This document shows, piece after piece, positions 30,105-41,805 of a stretch of DNA of 64,000 nucleotides. The position numbers and the translations under genes were made by a program. Source of the DNA: Emiliania huxleyi CCMP1516 (Eukaryota; Haptophyta; Isochrysidales; Noelaerhabdaceae); the NCBI RefSeq assembly GCF_000372725.1, contig NW_005201287.1, positions 614,975-678,974 on the forward strand, in the 5' to 3' direction. Position 1 is the first letter of the stretch. Every line of letters begins with the position of its first letter. A model generated the notes under the pieces. That model was not told the DNA's origin, searched no databases, and saw only the letters and a program-made list of their open reading frames with translations.

Positions 30105-33085
30105 CTAGTACCGTTCAAGTTGGGCTTGAAGGGCGGGCGGCTCTGCCGCCGCCGCCGGCTTCGCGACGGCGTCCGCTTGCGCCACACCGGCCGGTGTCTT
30201 CTCCAGCAACTTTGGCGTGATCCACTTCCCGACGAAGATCACGCAGGCGGGGAAGAGGACGAGGCCAGCCAGCAGACCGAGGAGGACCTACTCTCATCGA
30301 CAGTAAGGGGGTTCGTAAGGGTATGCGAGGGTCGGAGCCCGACTTGAATCGAATGGGGCGCGCACCGTCGAGAAGAGCATCTTGAAGAACGTGCGGAAGA
30401 TTTCGGAATCCGCACCCGCGAGGGCGACCACGCCAAGGAAGGTGGACCCACCGCCCTTGAGCACCGACCAGCCGATGCCTATAGCGCACAGCGTGGGTGG
30501 GTGATTCGGGTCCTGGAGGGTGCTCCCTTCGCACACGCGTGAGTCGCTCCATGGAGCGCGGCCTTGATGCGCTGCTCCGGCGTCCCCTCCTCGTGCTCAA
30601 AGGCGTGCGCCACGTGCACCACGTAATCGACCGACAGGCCGATGGACATGGCGAGGCAGATGAACGCTACCGCGTCCAGGGGCACCGCCCAGAGGTACAT
30701 GAGCAGAAAGATACCGCCGTCGATGCTTGCGATGGCGAGGGCAATGACCGCGACGGAAAGGGGGTGAAGGAAGAAGACGAGGGTGCCAAGCACAGCCGCT
30801 GCTGCAAAGGCGAGGGTCTCGAGGACGAGCCGCACCACGATCTGAGGCGCAGAGGGGGGGCAAGCGGGTTGTCATTTCTCCTCCCTATTCTCTCGACGCC
30901 ACTGTGGACCTCACCCGGTCGCGGTCCGAGAAGAGCATAAAGTACGACCATACGACCGCGTCGATGGAGCCGCGGTTGGCGTCTGCAGTCGCCCTGTGCT
31001 CGTTCATGAGCTCGACGCGGCCCTTGACCTCGTCGGGCACCGCCAGTGTGCACGAGAAGCGCGTCGCGGTAATCGGCGACGCCCCGGCCTCGCCAGCCCA
31101 GACCACCTCCTTGGAGTACCTCGCGGGGATGATCTCGCGCAAGCACTCCCCTCCCAGCTGGCGATCCACGCACTGTGGGTCCGTCTCCTTGAGGAAGGCG
31201 GCCACGTCGGCAAGGAAGCCGTCCCCGCTCTGGCGGAGCGGCGGGGCGGCGGAGGCCGTCGCCCCTCTGTCGGCGGCAACCGCGCGGTATGCGGCGAGCC
31301 AGTTGTTGGTGCTGTACGGCGCGATGACAAAGTCGTCCGACTCCAGCGCCGCGAGGAGGCTGTCGACCGCTGTCTGCGCGCTGGCGTCCTCCCACTTGAC
31401 GTCCTGGAGGACGAGGTAACCGGGCGTGTCGAGGGCGACAAAGTTCTCCTGCGTGTCCGCGGTGTATGCCACGTACGGGCTCCCGTCGGGGAAGTAGGAT
31501 GCAAGCTCAGCGCCGAGCGGGATGTTCCCGATCGCAAACCCAAAGCCGAGCGGTATAAGCGAAGTGAAGGCGAGGATCACGACGAGTGCGACCGGCTTCG
31601 ACGCGACGAAGCAATCATACGCCCGCGCCGCCGACGAAACGGCGGCGCGGAGTCCGCTGTGCGCCCGCTTGTCATCCTCCTTGTGGGAAGGAGACGACGG
31701 TTCTGCGTCGCCCGTCTCGCTGTCGCCAGCGCCAAACCCGATGCAGCAGAGGCAGTCAAGGCGCATGGCCCCGCGGCGGCGCTCATCAAAGGTGAGGAGC
31801 GCGGTGAAGAGGGTAGTGGTGAGCAGGAAGAGGGCAAAGAGGGTGAAGCCGGCGGAAAGGCAGAAGTAGGAGACGCCTGGGAAGTCCACCGTGGCCGCGA
31901 TGAGGAAAGCGATGAGATTGGTTAGCGAAGTCAGCTGAATGGCTGGCCCCGCGCCGCCGAGCGCCCCGCTGATGCGCTCGACGATGCTCAGGTGCGGCGG
32001 CTGCCGCTGAAGGAAGTCGACGACGACAATGACGTCGTCGACGCCGACGCCGACGATGACAAACACCATGAGCAGCGAGATTTCGGTGAGCGGGACGCCG
32101 ACGAGCGAAGAGAAGCCGAGCCCTGCGCCGACGGAGAGGAGGATGACCGCCACCGCGCCCGTTCCCAGCGTCAGGCGCGAGTTGCGCAGCGGCCGGCCGC
32201 CGAGGGCGAGCCACATCAGCACCAGAATCAGGTTGATGGAGACCACCATCCACTTGGTCGACGTCGTGGCATTCGCGGCGATCTCGTCCTGGATGAAGCG
32301 TTGCGCCGTCCCGGTGACGGACAGCCCCTCGCCCAGCGACAGCGAGTCCCGCTCGACATCAGAGGCCTGGCGCACACCAGCGCGAGGAAGGCCGACTCCC
32401 ACTCGAGGGTAGCGCTGGCTAGCGCGTCGTTCGACGTCCCCGTCACGAATTCAACGAAGGACGGGCGCCCCTGGCCGCTCGGCTCTCCAAGGTAGCGGAA
32501 GCGGAGGGAGGTGGCTGAGAGCTTGCCGTCGGTGAGGGTCAGCCCGCCGAGGAGGGAGCCGAGCCCGCCCGCGTTCGAGTTGTACTCCGCCAGCAACTTG
32601 CTGTCCAGCTCTTCTTGGCTGAGCGCTTCGACCTCTTCGCGGCCCAGACCGAGACGGTACATGGCCGAGTCGACTGTGCATGCGCCGCCGAGGTATGGGC
32701 GAAGGCATACATCCTCGAAACGGGTGCCCTTGTAGGTCAGGCCGAGAACCGCTTCGTCAACCTCCAGTGCCTTCAGGATGGCCTGCTTGGTGAGGACGTT
32801 CGATCCGTCGGAGGAGCTCATTTTGTACTCGTTGGTTCGCGGCGACCCGCCAAACATGTCGAGGGTCGCATCAAACAGCTTGAACGCTTCACTCCGACTA
32901 AGCGTGTCGCGGTACTCGAGCCGTGCCTCCCAGGAGCCAAGCAGCATGCACGCTGTGAGGAACAGGGTGACGACGAGAGAAGCCACGAGAGACGCCGCTG
33001 GCCGCTTGGCGACGAGCCGTCCCGCTGCCGAGTGGTAGAACTGGCAGGCCCTGAAGACAGCGGACTGGCAGGCCTCGAGGCCCAT
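30105..33085 (-). CDS. RND/Patched-like multispanning transporter with one frameshift
   Basis: Exons about 33085-30915, 30841-~30540, 30478-30366, 30287-30105; roughly 920 aa. Start MGLEACQSAVF at 33085; a TM helix (LVASLVVTLFLTACML), a large luminal loop, then a sterol-sensing-like bundle (MVVSINLILVLMWLAL; LTEISLLMVFVIVGVGVDD). A second TM and loop follow, then LAMSIGLSVDYVVHVAHAF and STFLGVVALAGADSEIF, with the last TM at LLGLLAGLVLFPACVIF. The GVDD and GLSVDY acidic motifs match proton-coupled RND/Patched/Dispatched permeases. The frame shifts by one base near 32375 between ESAFLALVCAR and ASDVERDSLSL with no room for an intron, so either an indel error or a broken allele. The donor of the second intron is uncertain. 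Confidence 0.8.
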
Positions 33086-33090
33086 TGACA

Positions 33091-33176
33091 GACGCACGAG
33101 CTGGACGCGTCTCGAGTATAGACGCACGAGCTAGGACGCGTCTCGAGTATAGACGCACGAGCTGGACGCGTCTCGA
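33091..33176. repeat. Three 30-bp direct repeats at the start of the RND-like gene
   Basis: Copies of a 30-31 bp unit starting GACGCACGAGCTGGACGCGT at 33091, 33121 and 33152. They begin 6 bp upstream of the minus-strand start codon, so they lie in its 5' UTR or promoter. Confidence 0.95.
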
Positions 33177-33438
33177 TGTCGATGCTCTGAACAAGGTCTC
33201 CGAGAGCTTCACCGAGCACACAGGTCGGCGGCGCAACGAGAATATTCATTGGCTCTTCCGAGCGTGCGCCGACCCGCACTTTCTTCTTTTCAGAGTCGAC
33301 CCTTTTGGGTGAGAGTGACCACTGGGTTCGGGCTGGACCCGCCAGTTTTCATTTTGTGTGTGTGTGTGTGTGTGTTTAGCGAATGGGGGCTTTCATCACC
33401 CGTTGGAGCTCCCAGGAAGGTAGGTAGACTGGGCTTGT

Positions 33439-33469
33439 TTCAGTATGTTGGCGCTGCCAACATACTGAA
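33439..33469. repeat. Perfect 14-bp inverted repeat, 3-nt loop
   Basis: Left arm TTCAGTATGTTGGC, loop GCT, right arm its exact complement. It sits 40 bp upstream of the plus-strand start at 33509. It could be a 5' UTR hairpin, a protein site or the end of a small element. Confidence 0.95.
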
Positions 33470-33508
33470 CCCGAGAATAGCGCGGCCGGTTTTTTCCTTG
33501 GCTCCCCA

Positions 33509-34252
33509 ATGGCGCGCTCCCCGTCTTGGCTCTTGCTGCTTCCTCTTGTCACCGGCTCACGCCACGCCGAGTCGCCACGAGTTCCCTGCCCCGCTGCAGA
33601 GCCGCCCGAGGTTGCCGACATCACGCCCCTCGAGTTTGACGCGGCTCTCCAGGCGGCGCGTCGGCGGCTTGGAGAGGCGTGCGAGACCGAGGCGGCGCTG
33701 GCAGAGGCGTCGCGAGTGCTCAACGACGAGCCAGGCTTCGAGCCTCTCCCGAGCGCGTGCGGCGAGCCTGCGGGGAGCGCTGTCGCCGTCGGCTGGCTTC
33801 CAGAAGACGCGGCGCCGCTCCTGCAACACGAAGTGGTGAGGGAGGCGGGCTGGGAGGTGCTGCCGACACAGCGGCTCCTGCGGCCGTCTCCGTCGGCGCC
33901 GCTTCCAGCGTGGGCTTCCGACGTGGCGCGCCGCGTCTGCGCCTCCTGCAACTTGCCGCCGCCCGACTCCTTTGAGGTGCACGCCTGCGAGGCGGGGCAG
34001 CAGGCGGCGGCGCTGCGGCTCGGCGGCACCTCTGAGACGGTGGCGATCCTATCGCTGGGAGAGGTCGCTTCGCTCGTATCGCCGTCGCCGGAGTTTGCGC
34101 CCCTCGCGCTCTCGCACCGCTCCCTGCTGTTGTTGCAGCCCCGCGCCGCCGGCCGGCAGGGTGAGAGGACGGCGGTCGCGCGGCGGCGGCTGCAGGCGTC
34201 GGGCAGGCACCTCGCCATCGTCTTTCGGTTTGGCTCGAAGGAGGCGAGGTGA
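33509..34252 (+). CDS. Unknown protein, possible degenerate AlkB-fold
   Basis: Intronless, 247 aa from ATG 33509 with a short hydrophobic start (SWLLLLPLVTG) that may be a signal or transit peptide. The C-terminal 100 residues follow the AlkB-like 2-oxoglutarate oxygenase pattern of strands (FEVHACEAGQ, ETVAILSLGE, SLLLLQPRA, LAIVFRFG), and an Arg-rich strand ends the fold. The iron-binding HxD and distal His cannot be placed, so if it is an AlkB homologue it is probably inactive or very diverged. The fold assignment is weak; the coding call is reasonable. Confidence 0.45.
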   Translation: MARSPSWLLLLPLVTGSRHAESPRVPCPAAEPPEVADITPLEFDAALQAARRRLGEACETEAALAEASRVLNDEPGFEPLPSACGEPAGSAVAVGWLPEDAAPLLQHEVVREAGWEVLPTQRLLRPSPSAPLPAWASDVARRVCASCNLPPPDSFEVHACEAGQQAAALRLGGTSETVAILSLGEVASLVSPSPEFAPLALSHRSLLLLQPRAAGRQGERTAVARRRLQASGRHLAIVFRFGSKEAR

Positions 34253-34825
34253 AGGGGAAGGAGGAGAGCGGGACGGGGGGGCAGGAGAAGAGCAGCGATG
34301 GGCATCGAAGAGACAGCACAGCGATCACACGCGTGTGTTCCAGCTTCCACTGTGTGTGTGTGTGCTGTGCGCATGTTTTTGCGACTTGTGAGTGACGAGC
34401 TATCAGCATTTACGTACGAGCTGTTCAAAATAAGGACACTCGAATTGCCGCGCGGAACAGTATTGTACACGTTCACATCCTCTCGCAGCTCTCACTGCCT
34501 CTCGCCCAATACGTAGCCATCTGCATCTCTCTCGCTCTCGCGGCGTCTCCGACACGCCGCGCGTGGGGCGTGGGCCGTCTCTCTCGCTGGCTGCCGCGGT
34601 ACTGGGGATGACGACAACCCTTCATGCCACGCCCAATGATGCACATGGAGCCATTGGGAGCCCGCTCTGCACGCGGGCTCCGTGAATGGTGTCTCCGCTG
34701 GAGGCAAGCAGCGCGTACTCTGCGCACCGGAACCGGCACGGTGGGGCCTATAAACTCTCTGCGCGGCCGGCGGGGCAATCCACCGAGGTGGCCGTTCGCC
34801 CGAAGCTGGCTCCTACTGGACGCGC
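34253..34825. other. Intergenic, no gene seen
   Basis: 3' flanks of two convergent genes. No conserved feature seen. Confidence 0.4.
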
Positions 34826-37385
34826 TCATGGCTCGACGAGGCTCACGCGCTGCTCGGCGAGGCTCACACGCCGCCCGCTCGTCGCAGAGGCGCGCGAGGC
34901 GCGGCCGATGGAGGCGATGGACGCTCGGAGGTCTTGGATGCGGGGGGTCGCGTTTCCGTCGGCGTTTCCGTCGGCCTTGAACCCCTCGGGCCGCTCCTCG
35001 ACGGTGCCCTGCGCAAAGGCGAGCTCCGGCGGAGGAGGCTCCGCGCCGTACCAAAAGTGCGTCCTCAGCCAGCGGGTCACGCCGGACGAGCCGCCCATCA
35101 GGGCAAAGGCCCAGCAGAGCAGGACGAGGAAGACGAGGCCCACGATGAGGAGGATGATCCACAGCGGGAACTCATCCTCGTCTCCGGCCTCCTGCCCGAG
35201 GATGCTGTCCCCGACAAAGTCACCGCCACCACGGTCCGCCGCGAGGGTGCAGTTACACGTCTCGCAGCAGACAAAGTCGGCGTACTCGCAGAACGCGGCG
35301 CAATTGTCGGTGCTCTTGATGTAGCTGCAGGTCACCGGCGGCCCGGGCGGCAAGGGGGGGACCGCAGGCTGGCCGGGCAGCTGGACGTTTTGCAGCTGTT
35401 TCGCAATCTTCCCGAGCAGAAACTCGTTGTCGCCGAGGCAGCCGCCAGGCAGCGCGGGCGGCGAGGGCGGAGCATCGTTGCAGCCGCACGAGGCACAGCA
35501 GAGGCCCTTTGGGCACGCGAACAAACTGCACTGCTCATCCGCGAACGGGAGCGTCGCGCAGTCCAGCCCGTTGATGTCCTCGCTCAAGTCGAGCCCGGGC
35601 AGCGGCGGCACCATCCCGCGAAGCTCGGCGCGGAGCGCCTCGTCGTCGTCCTCGCAGGGGGCGCTGGGTGGGCTCAGCGCGGCCACCGTGCCCGGGGGCC
35701 ACGACGGCGACGGAGGGAGGGCGGGCGGCGCCGGCGGAGGGCCGGGCTGCAGCCAGGGAAGCTCGCACGAGCACGTCTTGCAGCAGGCCTGATGGGCGGG
35801 CGGGGCGGGGGGTTGGTGGTGTGTGTGCGACTAGGCGGGCGCGACGGCCGAGGAGGGGCACGAGGCGGGGCCGTCGGGCGAGGCGCACCGTCGGGAAGAG
35901 CCTGCAGATGGTCCCGCAAACTCCTTCGCCCGCGACCGCCCCGCAGTCCTCGAGGCCGGCGGCGGCGCCGTACTCGGCGAGCAGCTCGGGGTGGTCCACG
36001 CAGGTCGCCGCGGGAGGAGGGAAGGGGGGCCTCGGCGGCAGGCGCGGGGAGGCGCGCAGGTCGTCGCAGCAGTCGCAGGTCGCGGGGCACGCCTCGACCG
36101 CCTCGGCGCAGATCTTCGGGCACAGGCTGAAGGTCTTTGCGAAGCCGCAGCTCACCTCGTCGGTGCCGAGCAGCCGCTTGAGGATCTCCTCCTGGTCGAC
36201 GCACTCGAGCGGCGCGGGAGGGGGAGCCGGCGGGGCCGGCGGCGCTGGAGGCGCTGGAGGAGGCCGCGGCGCATCGTCCGGGGCCGCGGGCGGCGGCGGA
36301 GGTGGCAGCGGCGAGGTGGGCGGCGGGGGCGGCAGCGGCGGAGAGGCGAGCGAGGGGCATAGGCAGGCGTTGCAGCACATCTCGGGCACAAAGTCGCAGA
36401 CGAGGCCGCAGACGTCGATCTCGAGGGTGACTCCGCTGGCCAGCTCCAGGTCGCTGCACTCGATGTCGTCCGTCCCAAGCAGCTCCTGCAGCTGCCGGTC
36501 CTCGGCCGGGCCCGGCTGACCGGAGGAGCAGTAGAAGCCGGGGGGCGGCGGCGGCGGCCGCGGCAAGGAGAGGTCGCAGCCGCAGGTGCTGCAGCACACG
36601 TCGGGCCGTTTGTCGCACGCCGCCGGGCAGAGCTCAAAGGTGGTCGAGGGGAAGACAGCCTCGAACGGCGATTGGAAGTAGAGGGACTTGACGTCGGCGC
36701 ACGTCTTGCTCGCGTCGCCGAGCACCTCGCCCACGTAGTCGTCGTCGTCGACGCACGGGGGGGCGGGCGGCGAGGGTAAAGAGGGCGGAGCGGGCGGCGG
36801 ACTCGGCTCCGATGGCGGCGAGGGCGGCAGTGGCGGCGGCGACGGAGGCGACGACGCCCCGCAGCAGTAGTCATGGCAGGCCGAGCCGTCGTCGGTTGCG
36901 TACCACCCAAAGTTGCCGCCGTTGGGTGCGCCGGGGCACGCCCACCAGTCGGTCCACCCGCACCAGCATTCGTACGGTGGTGCCGGCGGCGGCGGCGGAG
37001 GCGGAGGCGGCGATGGTGGAGGCGCCGGCATCGTCGAGCAGCAGTACTCGAAGCACTTTGTGCCGTCGTCGTCCGCCCACGGCTTGAGCCAGCTCGACCC
37101 TGGGCTGTCCCAGCCGGGGCACGCGTGCTCCGCGGTCCAATCGCAGCTGCACTGGTACGGGAGCCAAGGCGGGAAGGGAGGCCTCGACGGTGCCGGCGGC
37201 GGCGGTGGGCTGGGAGACGGCGTGAGGCAGCAGTACGTGTAGCACTGGGAGCCGTCGTCCCACGCATATCGGCCCGACGTGCCCGGCATGTCGGCAGACG
37301 GGCAGGCGTAGGTTGCGGTCCAGCCGCAGTTGCATGCGTAACCAGCAGGGAGCGCCGCGGCAGCGGCGAGGATCGGAAGGGCCAT
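34826..37385 (-). CDS. Cys/Pro-rich type I membrane surface protein
   Basis: Two exons, 819 aa: 37385-35889 and 35788-34826 (GT-AG). Signal peptide MALPILAAAAALPAGYA, then three repeats of the form CxCxWT..ACP...W..DDGSxCxxYCC. Each is separated by Pro-rich spacers of the hydroxyproline-rich glycoprotein kind (SPPPPP, APPAPP). At least five copies of a second Cys module follow (CxD...LG..xxxCxxx...LCPxxC...CCxTCxC). One TM helix near the C-terminus (LWIILLIVGLVFLVLLCWAF) is followed by a 90-residue Arg/Ser cytosolic tail. The architecture resembles pherophorin-like cell-surface or wall proteins, possibly with ShK-like toxin-fold modules used as binding domains. The intron splits a CC|xTC module exactly, which supports the junction. 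Confidence 0.8.
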
Positions 37386-37764
37386 ACAGACCAAGCAAGG
37401 TGTGCCGCGGCCGGCGACTAAGGAAATTCCAGCCAGCTGAAGGGAGGGCCCGAAGGCGCGTTTTCTTTTTATGGCGAAGCATCGGCGCGACTTCGCCTAG
37501 GAATTCGCCGCGAGCTGCGAAAAAAAAGCCCTCCGACCCCCACCGCCCCCACCCACACCCCACCTCACACCCACCCACCACCAATGTCAATGGCGGGCCG
37601 TCAGCAGGGTCGCAACAGACAATCCGGACGCCCAACCCGCCTCGCGAGAATGGACCGACCTTCTCAGCGGGCCAGGGCGGGATTTTGATTCTTTTCGCAA
37701 TGTGAGAGAGGCTGTCGCAAGAATTCTTTTCGCAATCGGCTGTGGCCAAGGGAGCAGCGGTCCA
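37386..37764. other. Divergent intergenic region
   Basis: Between start codons at 37385 (-) and 37765 (+), so it holds both promoters. No clear TATA element. A repeated ATTCTTTTCGCAAT word occurs at about 37690 and 37721. Confidence 0.35.
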
Positions 37765-40318
37765 ATGGCCGCCTCATCCAAAGACGGCGCTGTGGTCGTA
37801 AAGATCCCGACCGTCCCACGTCCACGCGCAGAGTACATCGCAGCCGAAAAGCGGCGCAGCGAGCAGAGCAGGGCAAAGTCCGCCTCGCAAGCGAGCGGTG
37901 GGAGCTCGAGCGCTGCTGCGCCGCCCTCGCGCTTCTTCTGCGAGTGGGCCTTCATCTGCTGGGCCCTGCCGCTGAGCGCGCTGGGCGGCTTCGTCCTCTA
38001 CCTCGTCGCCATACCGCTGCTGGCGGCGGCCGGCCTCTTCGCGTTGCCCGCTCTCTGCTTTGCGTACCTGTACATCTCCCACTTCATGCCGCTGCACGAC
38101 TGGGCCGAGAAGATCCCGGTCCTTGCCATCAAGTACTTCAACTTTGAGCGCTCGCTCTGGCCGCAGCCGCGCTTCGAGGCGATGAACTCGAGCCGCACGA
38201 GCGTGAGCGTGCTGCTGGGCGAGAGGTACCAGCTGCAGCCCCGCCGCGTGCTCGACAAGTGCAACGTGGACTACTCCATCCCAGCCTCGCGCGGCCGGGT
38301 CGTCGCGCTGCCGCTGCTGTCCGACGCCGAGTACGTCAACCTGCGCGCGCTGCGGCTCGGCGTGTGGAAGGGCCTCGGCACGGCGATGGTCGAGGCGACG
38401 CTTTCTCTGATGCGCCAGATGCCAGACACCTCGCTCGCGCCGGGAGGCTACCTGCGCAGGTACGGCGACGCGATTCGATTCGGCGAGGGCGAGAGCGCGG
38501 TCGACTTTGCGATGGCGGTGCTCGGCGACTCGTACCCGACCTTTCCCGACGAGTGGGTCCTCGCCTCTGCCCTCGGAGGCGGACGACGCGCTGTGTGAGC
38601 GGCTGCCACCTCACTGGCGGAGGTGTGACCAGGCGGACCGCACCTCGGACGAGGCCCTCACGCGGATGTGTCTGCACGGCCTCGGCCCGCACCGCCTCGA
38701 GCGGACCGAACGCGGCTACGTCGTCAAGACGAACGCGCTGGCCAGCTTCGACGTCGCCGAGGGCTTCGAGCGGTACGGCGGTGACGTGCACCTCGACGAG
38801 CAGTTCCGGCCGGTTCGGATCGTGCGGCTCGAGAAGAGTGAGGGCGGCCGCGGCGGCCTTGTCGAGGTGGAGTACCTCCCTGGCTGCGAGGGGTGGGAGT
38901 ACGTAAAGTTCTGCTTCCGCTGCTCGCTCTTCACTCTGGCGACGACCGTTTGGAGCACACTGCACGGATCGCCCGCGGGTCTCTTCACACCTCCCGCTGT
39001 GAAGTAGGTGACGATCGTGGACCACTTGTACGGCGTCCATTTGCAGTGGGCGAACGGGATGGTGGTGGCGTGCCGCGAGCAGCTCGGCGCAGACCACCCG
39101 GTCCGCCGCTTCCTGACGCCCTACTATTTTGGCACCATCCAAGTCCGCCAGCGGCGAGGGCGCCGCGCACTGACGGAGGAGGGGCGCCGAAGCCACCGCG
39201 CTGATCGAGAGTAGGTGAACCACATCGCGCGCCACTTGCTGATCGCGCAGGGCTCGCTCGGCGCGCGCAATTTTGCCTTCTCGGACGAGGGGTTGCGCGC
39301 CGCGTGGCAGGCGGTGCCCGAGGTGATGGTGGACGGCGCAGAGCTGCGAGGCGGGGGGTGTAGCCGGGATGTGTTGGCCGAGGGGCGGAGAGATCGCGAA
39401 CCCGCCGCCGCCGCGCGCAGCAGCGCCGGAGTCTCGCCCGACCTCGCCCTTCGCCCTCGGCAGGCGAGCTGGGCGACGCCGAGCTGCTGCGCCTCCTCTT
39501 CGACGTGCCAGAGTACTGCGCGCGGCGGGAGGGCGAGCTGGGGCTGCGGCTGCCGTACTACGAGCAGGCCGAGGCGTACTGGCGCGTGATGCACCGGATG
39601 GTCGCCGACTACTTCGACCTCTGGTTCCCCACGCCCGAGGAGGCGGCAGCCGACGCCGAGCTGCGCTGCTGGCTCGAGGCGCTCGTCGGCGAGCTCGTGC
39701 ACACCGCGCCGCTGCTGCCCGCGCTGCGCGGGTTCGGGCAGGCGGAGTTGCGCGCCTTCGCCATCGACGCTGTCACGCGGTGTGTGTTCGAGGTCACCGC
39801 GCACCACGAGCACTACGGCGGCGTCGCCGTCTACGCGCAGGATGTGCGCTTCTGCTCCTTTGCGTGGCCGGTCGGCGAGCGGTGCGGCACAAAGATCACC
39901 GCCGTCACGCAGGCGGCCCGCGACACGCCTCGACACGCCCCCACGCCCCCGGGCCCACTTCTTGCTGCGCCCCGGTCGCAGCCCCCCCCCCCCCCCCCCC
40001 CCACCCACCCACCACCACCACCCCCACCACCCCGCGCGCTAGGCGACTCTCATGGCAGCCACCTCCTTCCCCATGCCCCCGCTGCTCAATCGGAAGCCCG
40101 GCCTCGACGCCTTCTCGCTCGCCAGCTTCTTGCGCGCCCCGAGCGACGAAGCGATGCCGCGGCTCGAGGAGGCGTGCCGGCGCTTCGAGGAAGGCACGCT
40201 CTCGCTGGTGCGCCGGTGCGACGAGTTTGTGGCGCAGGCGGACCGCCGCCCCGCCCCCTGGAATCACGGCCTGTGGTCCTTCAACCCGAGGTACTTTGAG
40301 GCGTCGGTCAGCGTGTGA
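37765..40318 (+). CDS. Lipoxygenase-like protein with N-terminal membrane domain
   Basis: Exons 37765-38947 (one-base insertion near 38575), 39008-39142, 39215-39350, 39464-39912, 40043-40318; about 725 aa. Lipoxygenases oxidise polyunsaturated fatty acids. Catalytic-domain landmarks are DHLYGVHLQWANG (H-x4-H), DHPVRRFLTPYYFGTI, VNHIARHLLIAQG, LPYYEQAEAYWRVMHRMVADY, IDAVTRCVFEVTAHHEH and a C-terminal end SVSV, matching the family rule that a terminal Ile/Val carboxylate ligates iron. The usual second-motif His is Tyr. The first 130 residues lack a PLAT domain and instead have two hydrophobic helices (FICWALPLSALGGFVLYLVA, LLAAAGLFALPALCFAYLY). The GG at 38575 shifts frame between LASAL and EADDALCERL; removing one G restores the ORF. 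Introns are GT, GT, GC and GC. Confidence 0.72.
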
Positions 40319-41154
40319 GCGGCGGCGAGCAGAGAATGCATGGCGCGTGCGCAGCCGTCTCCTATTTCCCCCGCGAGGGGAGGGAATTCCGCAAGATCAT
40401 CGCCTTTTATTGTCCCCTACGTGTCGCTTCGCACCATCTCGGAGGCAGAATGTGCATACGGGTATGTGGTCTGCGAGAGAAAGCTAGCCAGGGTAGAGTA
40501 GTAGTTGTGAGTTGCGAGCTCTGTGGGCTGTGAAGAGGTCGGCCGCACGCGGCTCGCGGGTTTAGTAATAGTATCTCCCCCGCGAAGCCGAAGGTTCACG
40601 ATATGGATGTAAATAGTTTAGTTTTATGAAAATTATGTATGTCATGGTATGTGTCTCTACCCCACTACCGGCTCTGGGATCCCTCAGCAGCGTGCACCTC
40701 GAAAGGCTCGATCCTGTACACAACGGCTGCCCGCCGCACGGCCGCGTCGCCGTCGCCCGCAGAGGCGAAGAAAAATTGAGGCAACCCTAATGATCTAGCC
40801 CGCATAAGAGGCTCGAGCCGATCTTAGACCGCGTAAGCACCCCAGCGTGACCGGTCACACTTAGACCTGTTAAGCCTCGAGGCTCAGAACTTAGCCTACT
40901 ACCCAACCAGTTCCTGTACCGTGTTTGTTATGACCCCCCCCCCCCCCCCCCGCGGTGAGCACACCAGCGAGGGAGGGCGAGACGATCGAGGGGTCCCGTA
41001 CCATGCGGGGGTTTGAGCCGCTTTGACCTCTGGACGGCAAAATCGTGGAGTTGCGAGTCACGCTCGGGCGGACAGCATCGATGTGCCGTCGCCGGACGCG
41101 GCGGCGAGGCACACGGGCGCCGGCGTGGCGCGTGGGCAGGCCCACCACGAGCGG
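40319..41154. other. Intergenic, no gene seen
   Basis: Includes AT-rich sequence around 40560-40660 and poly-C at 40933-40950. No supported gene. Confidence 0.4.
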
Positions 41155-41696
41155 ATGCGCGACGAGCGCGCTCGGGAAGCGGCCGCGGGCGACGCGGAGC
41201 TTCCGCCGGAGGACGACGCGGGCGAGATGGCGAGTGCCGCCCAGCTGCTGGACAGCGTGGCGGAGGTGGGCCCGAACTACACCCTGCTGCGCAGCAAGGA
41301 GACGAAGGCGAAGCGGCGGAAGCGAAAGCGCGATGCCAGGGCGGCACTCGACGGCCACACTGTCCTGCCCACCGGATCGCGCCTCGAGATCTTCTGCGAC
41401 AGCGAGCGGTGGTACTCTGCGACCGTCATGGCGCGGGAGGAGCACGGGGACGGACGGATCGTGCACGTCGAGGTCGAGTACGACGGCTACCCGGATCGGC
41501 GGTCGCTCGGGGGCACATGCTGGACGACGAGCGGTGGCGCGCCGTCCCAGAGCAGGCCGGCGCGCTGGGCACTCTAGGGGCACTCGGGCACTATCGGGCA
41601 ATCTCGGGCACGAATCTCGGGCAATCTCGGGCAATCTCTCGGAAGCCTGCCACGCTGAGACGGATGAGAAGGCAGTATGACATGAGACGGCAGTGA
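41155..41696 (+). CDS. Tudor-like domain protein, frameshifted at a G run
   Basis: From ATG 41155 (MRDERAREAAAG), acidic then Lys-rich N-terminus (KAKRRKRKRDARAAL), then a Tudor/Agenet-like barrel: GSRLEIFCDSERWYSATVM, VHVEVEYDGY. The frame should continue as GHMLDDERWRAVPE, the expected last strand, but this lies one base away; the break is at the GGGGG run near 41509. Tudor barrels bind methylated Lys/Arg. In the shifted frame the ORF ends at 41577, in the restored frame at 41696, running into a 10-11 nt repeat (CTCGGGCAAT). Confidence 0.5.
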
Positions 41697-41805
41697 GACT
41701 GAAAACAGAGCCGGCAGTAATGATCTATCGGGACACGACGGAGAGACCGCTGAGAGTGAGACAAGGACCAATTCACGTGAGACTGAGTGAGACGTCTCTA
41801 CGTGA

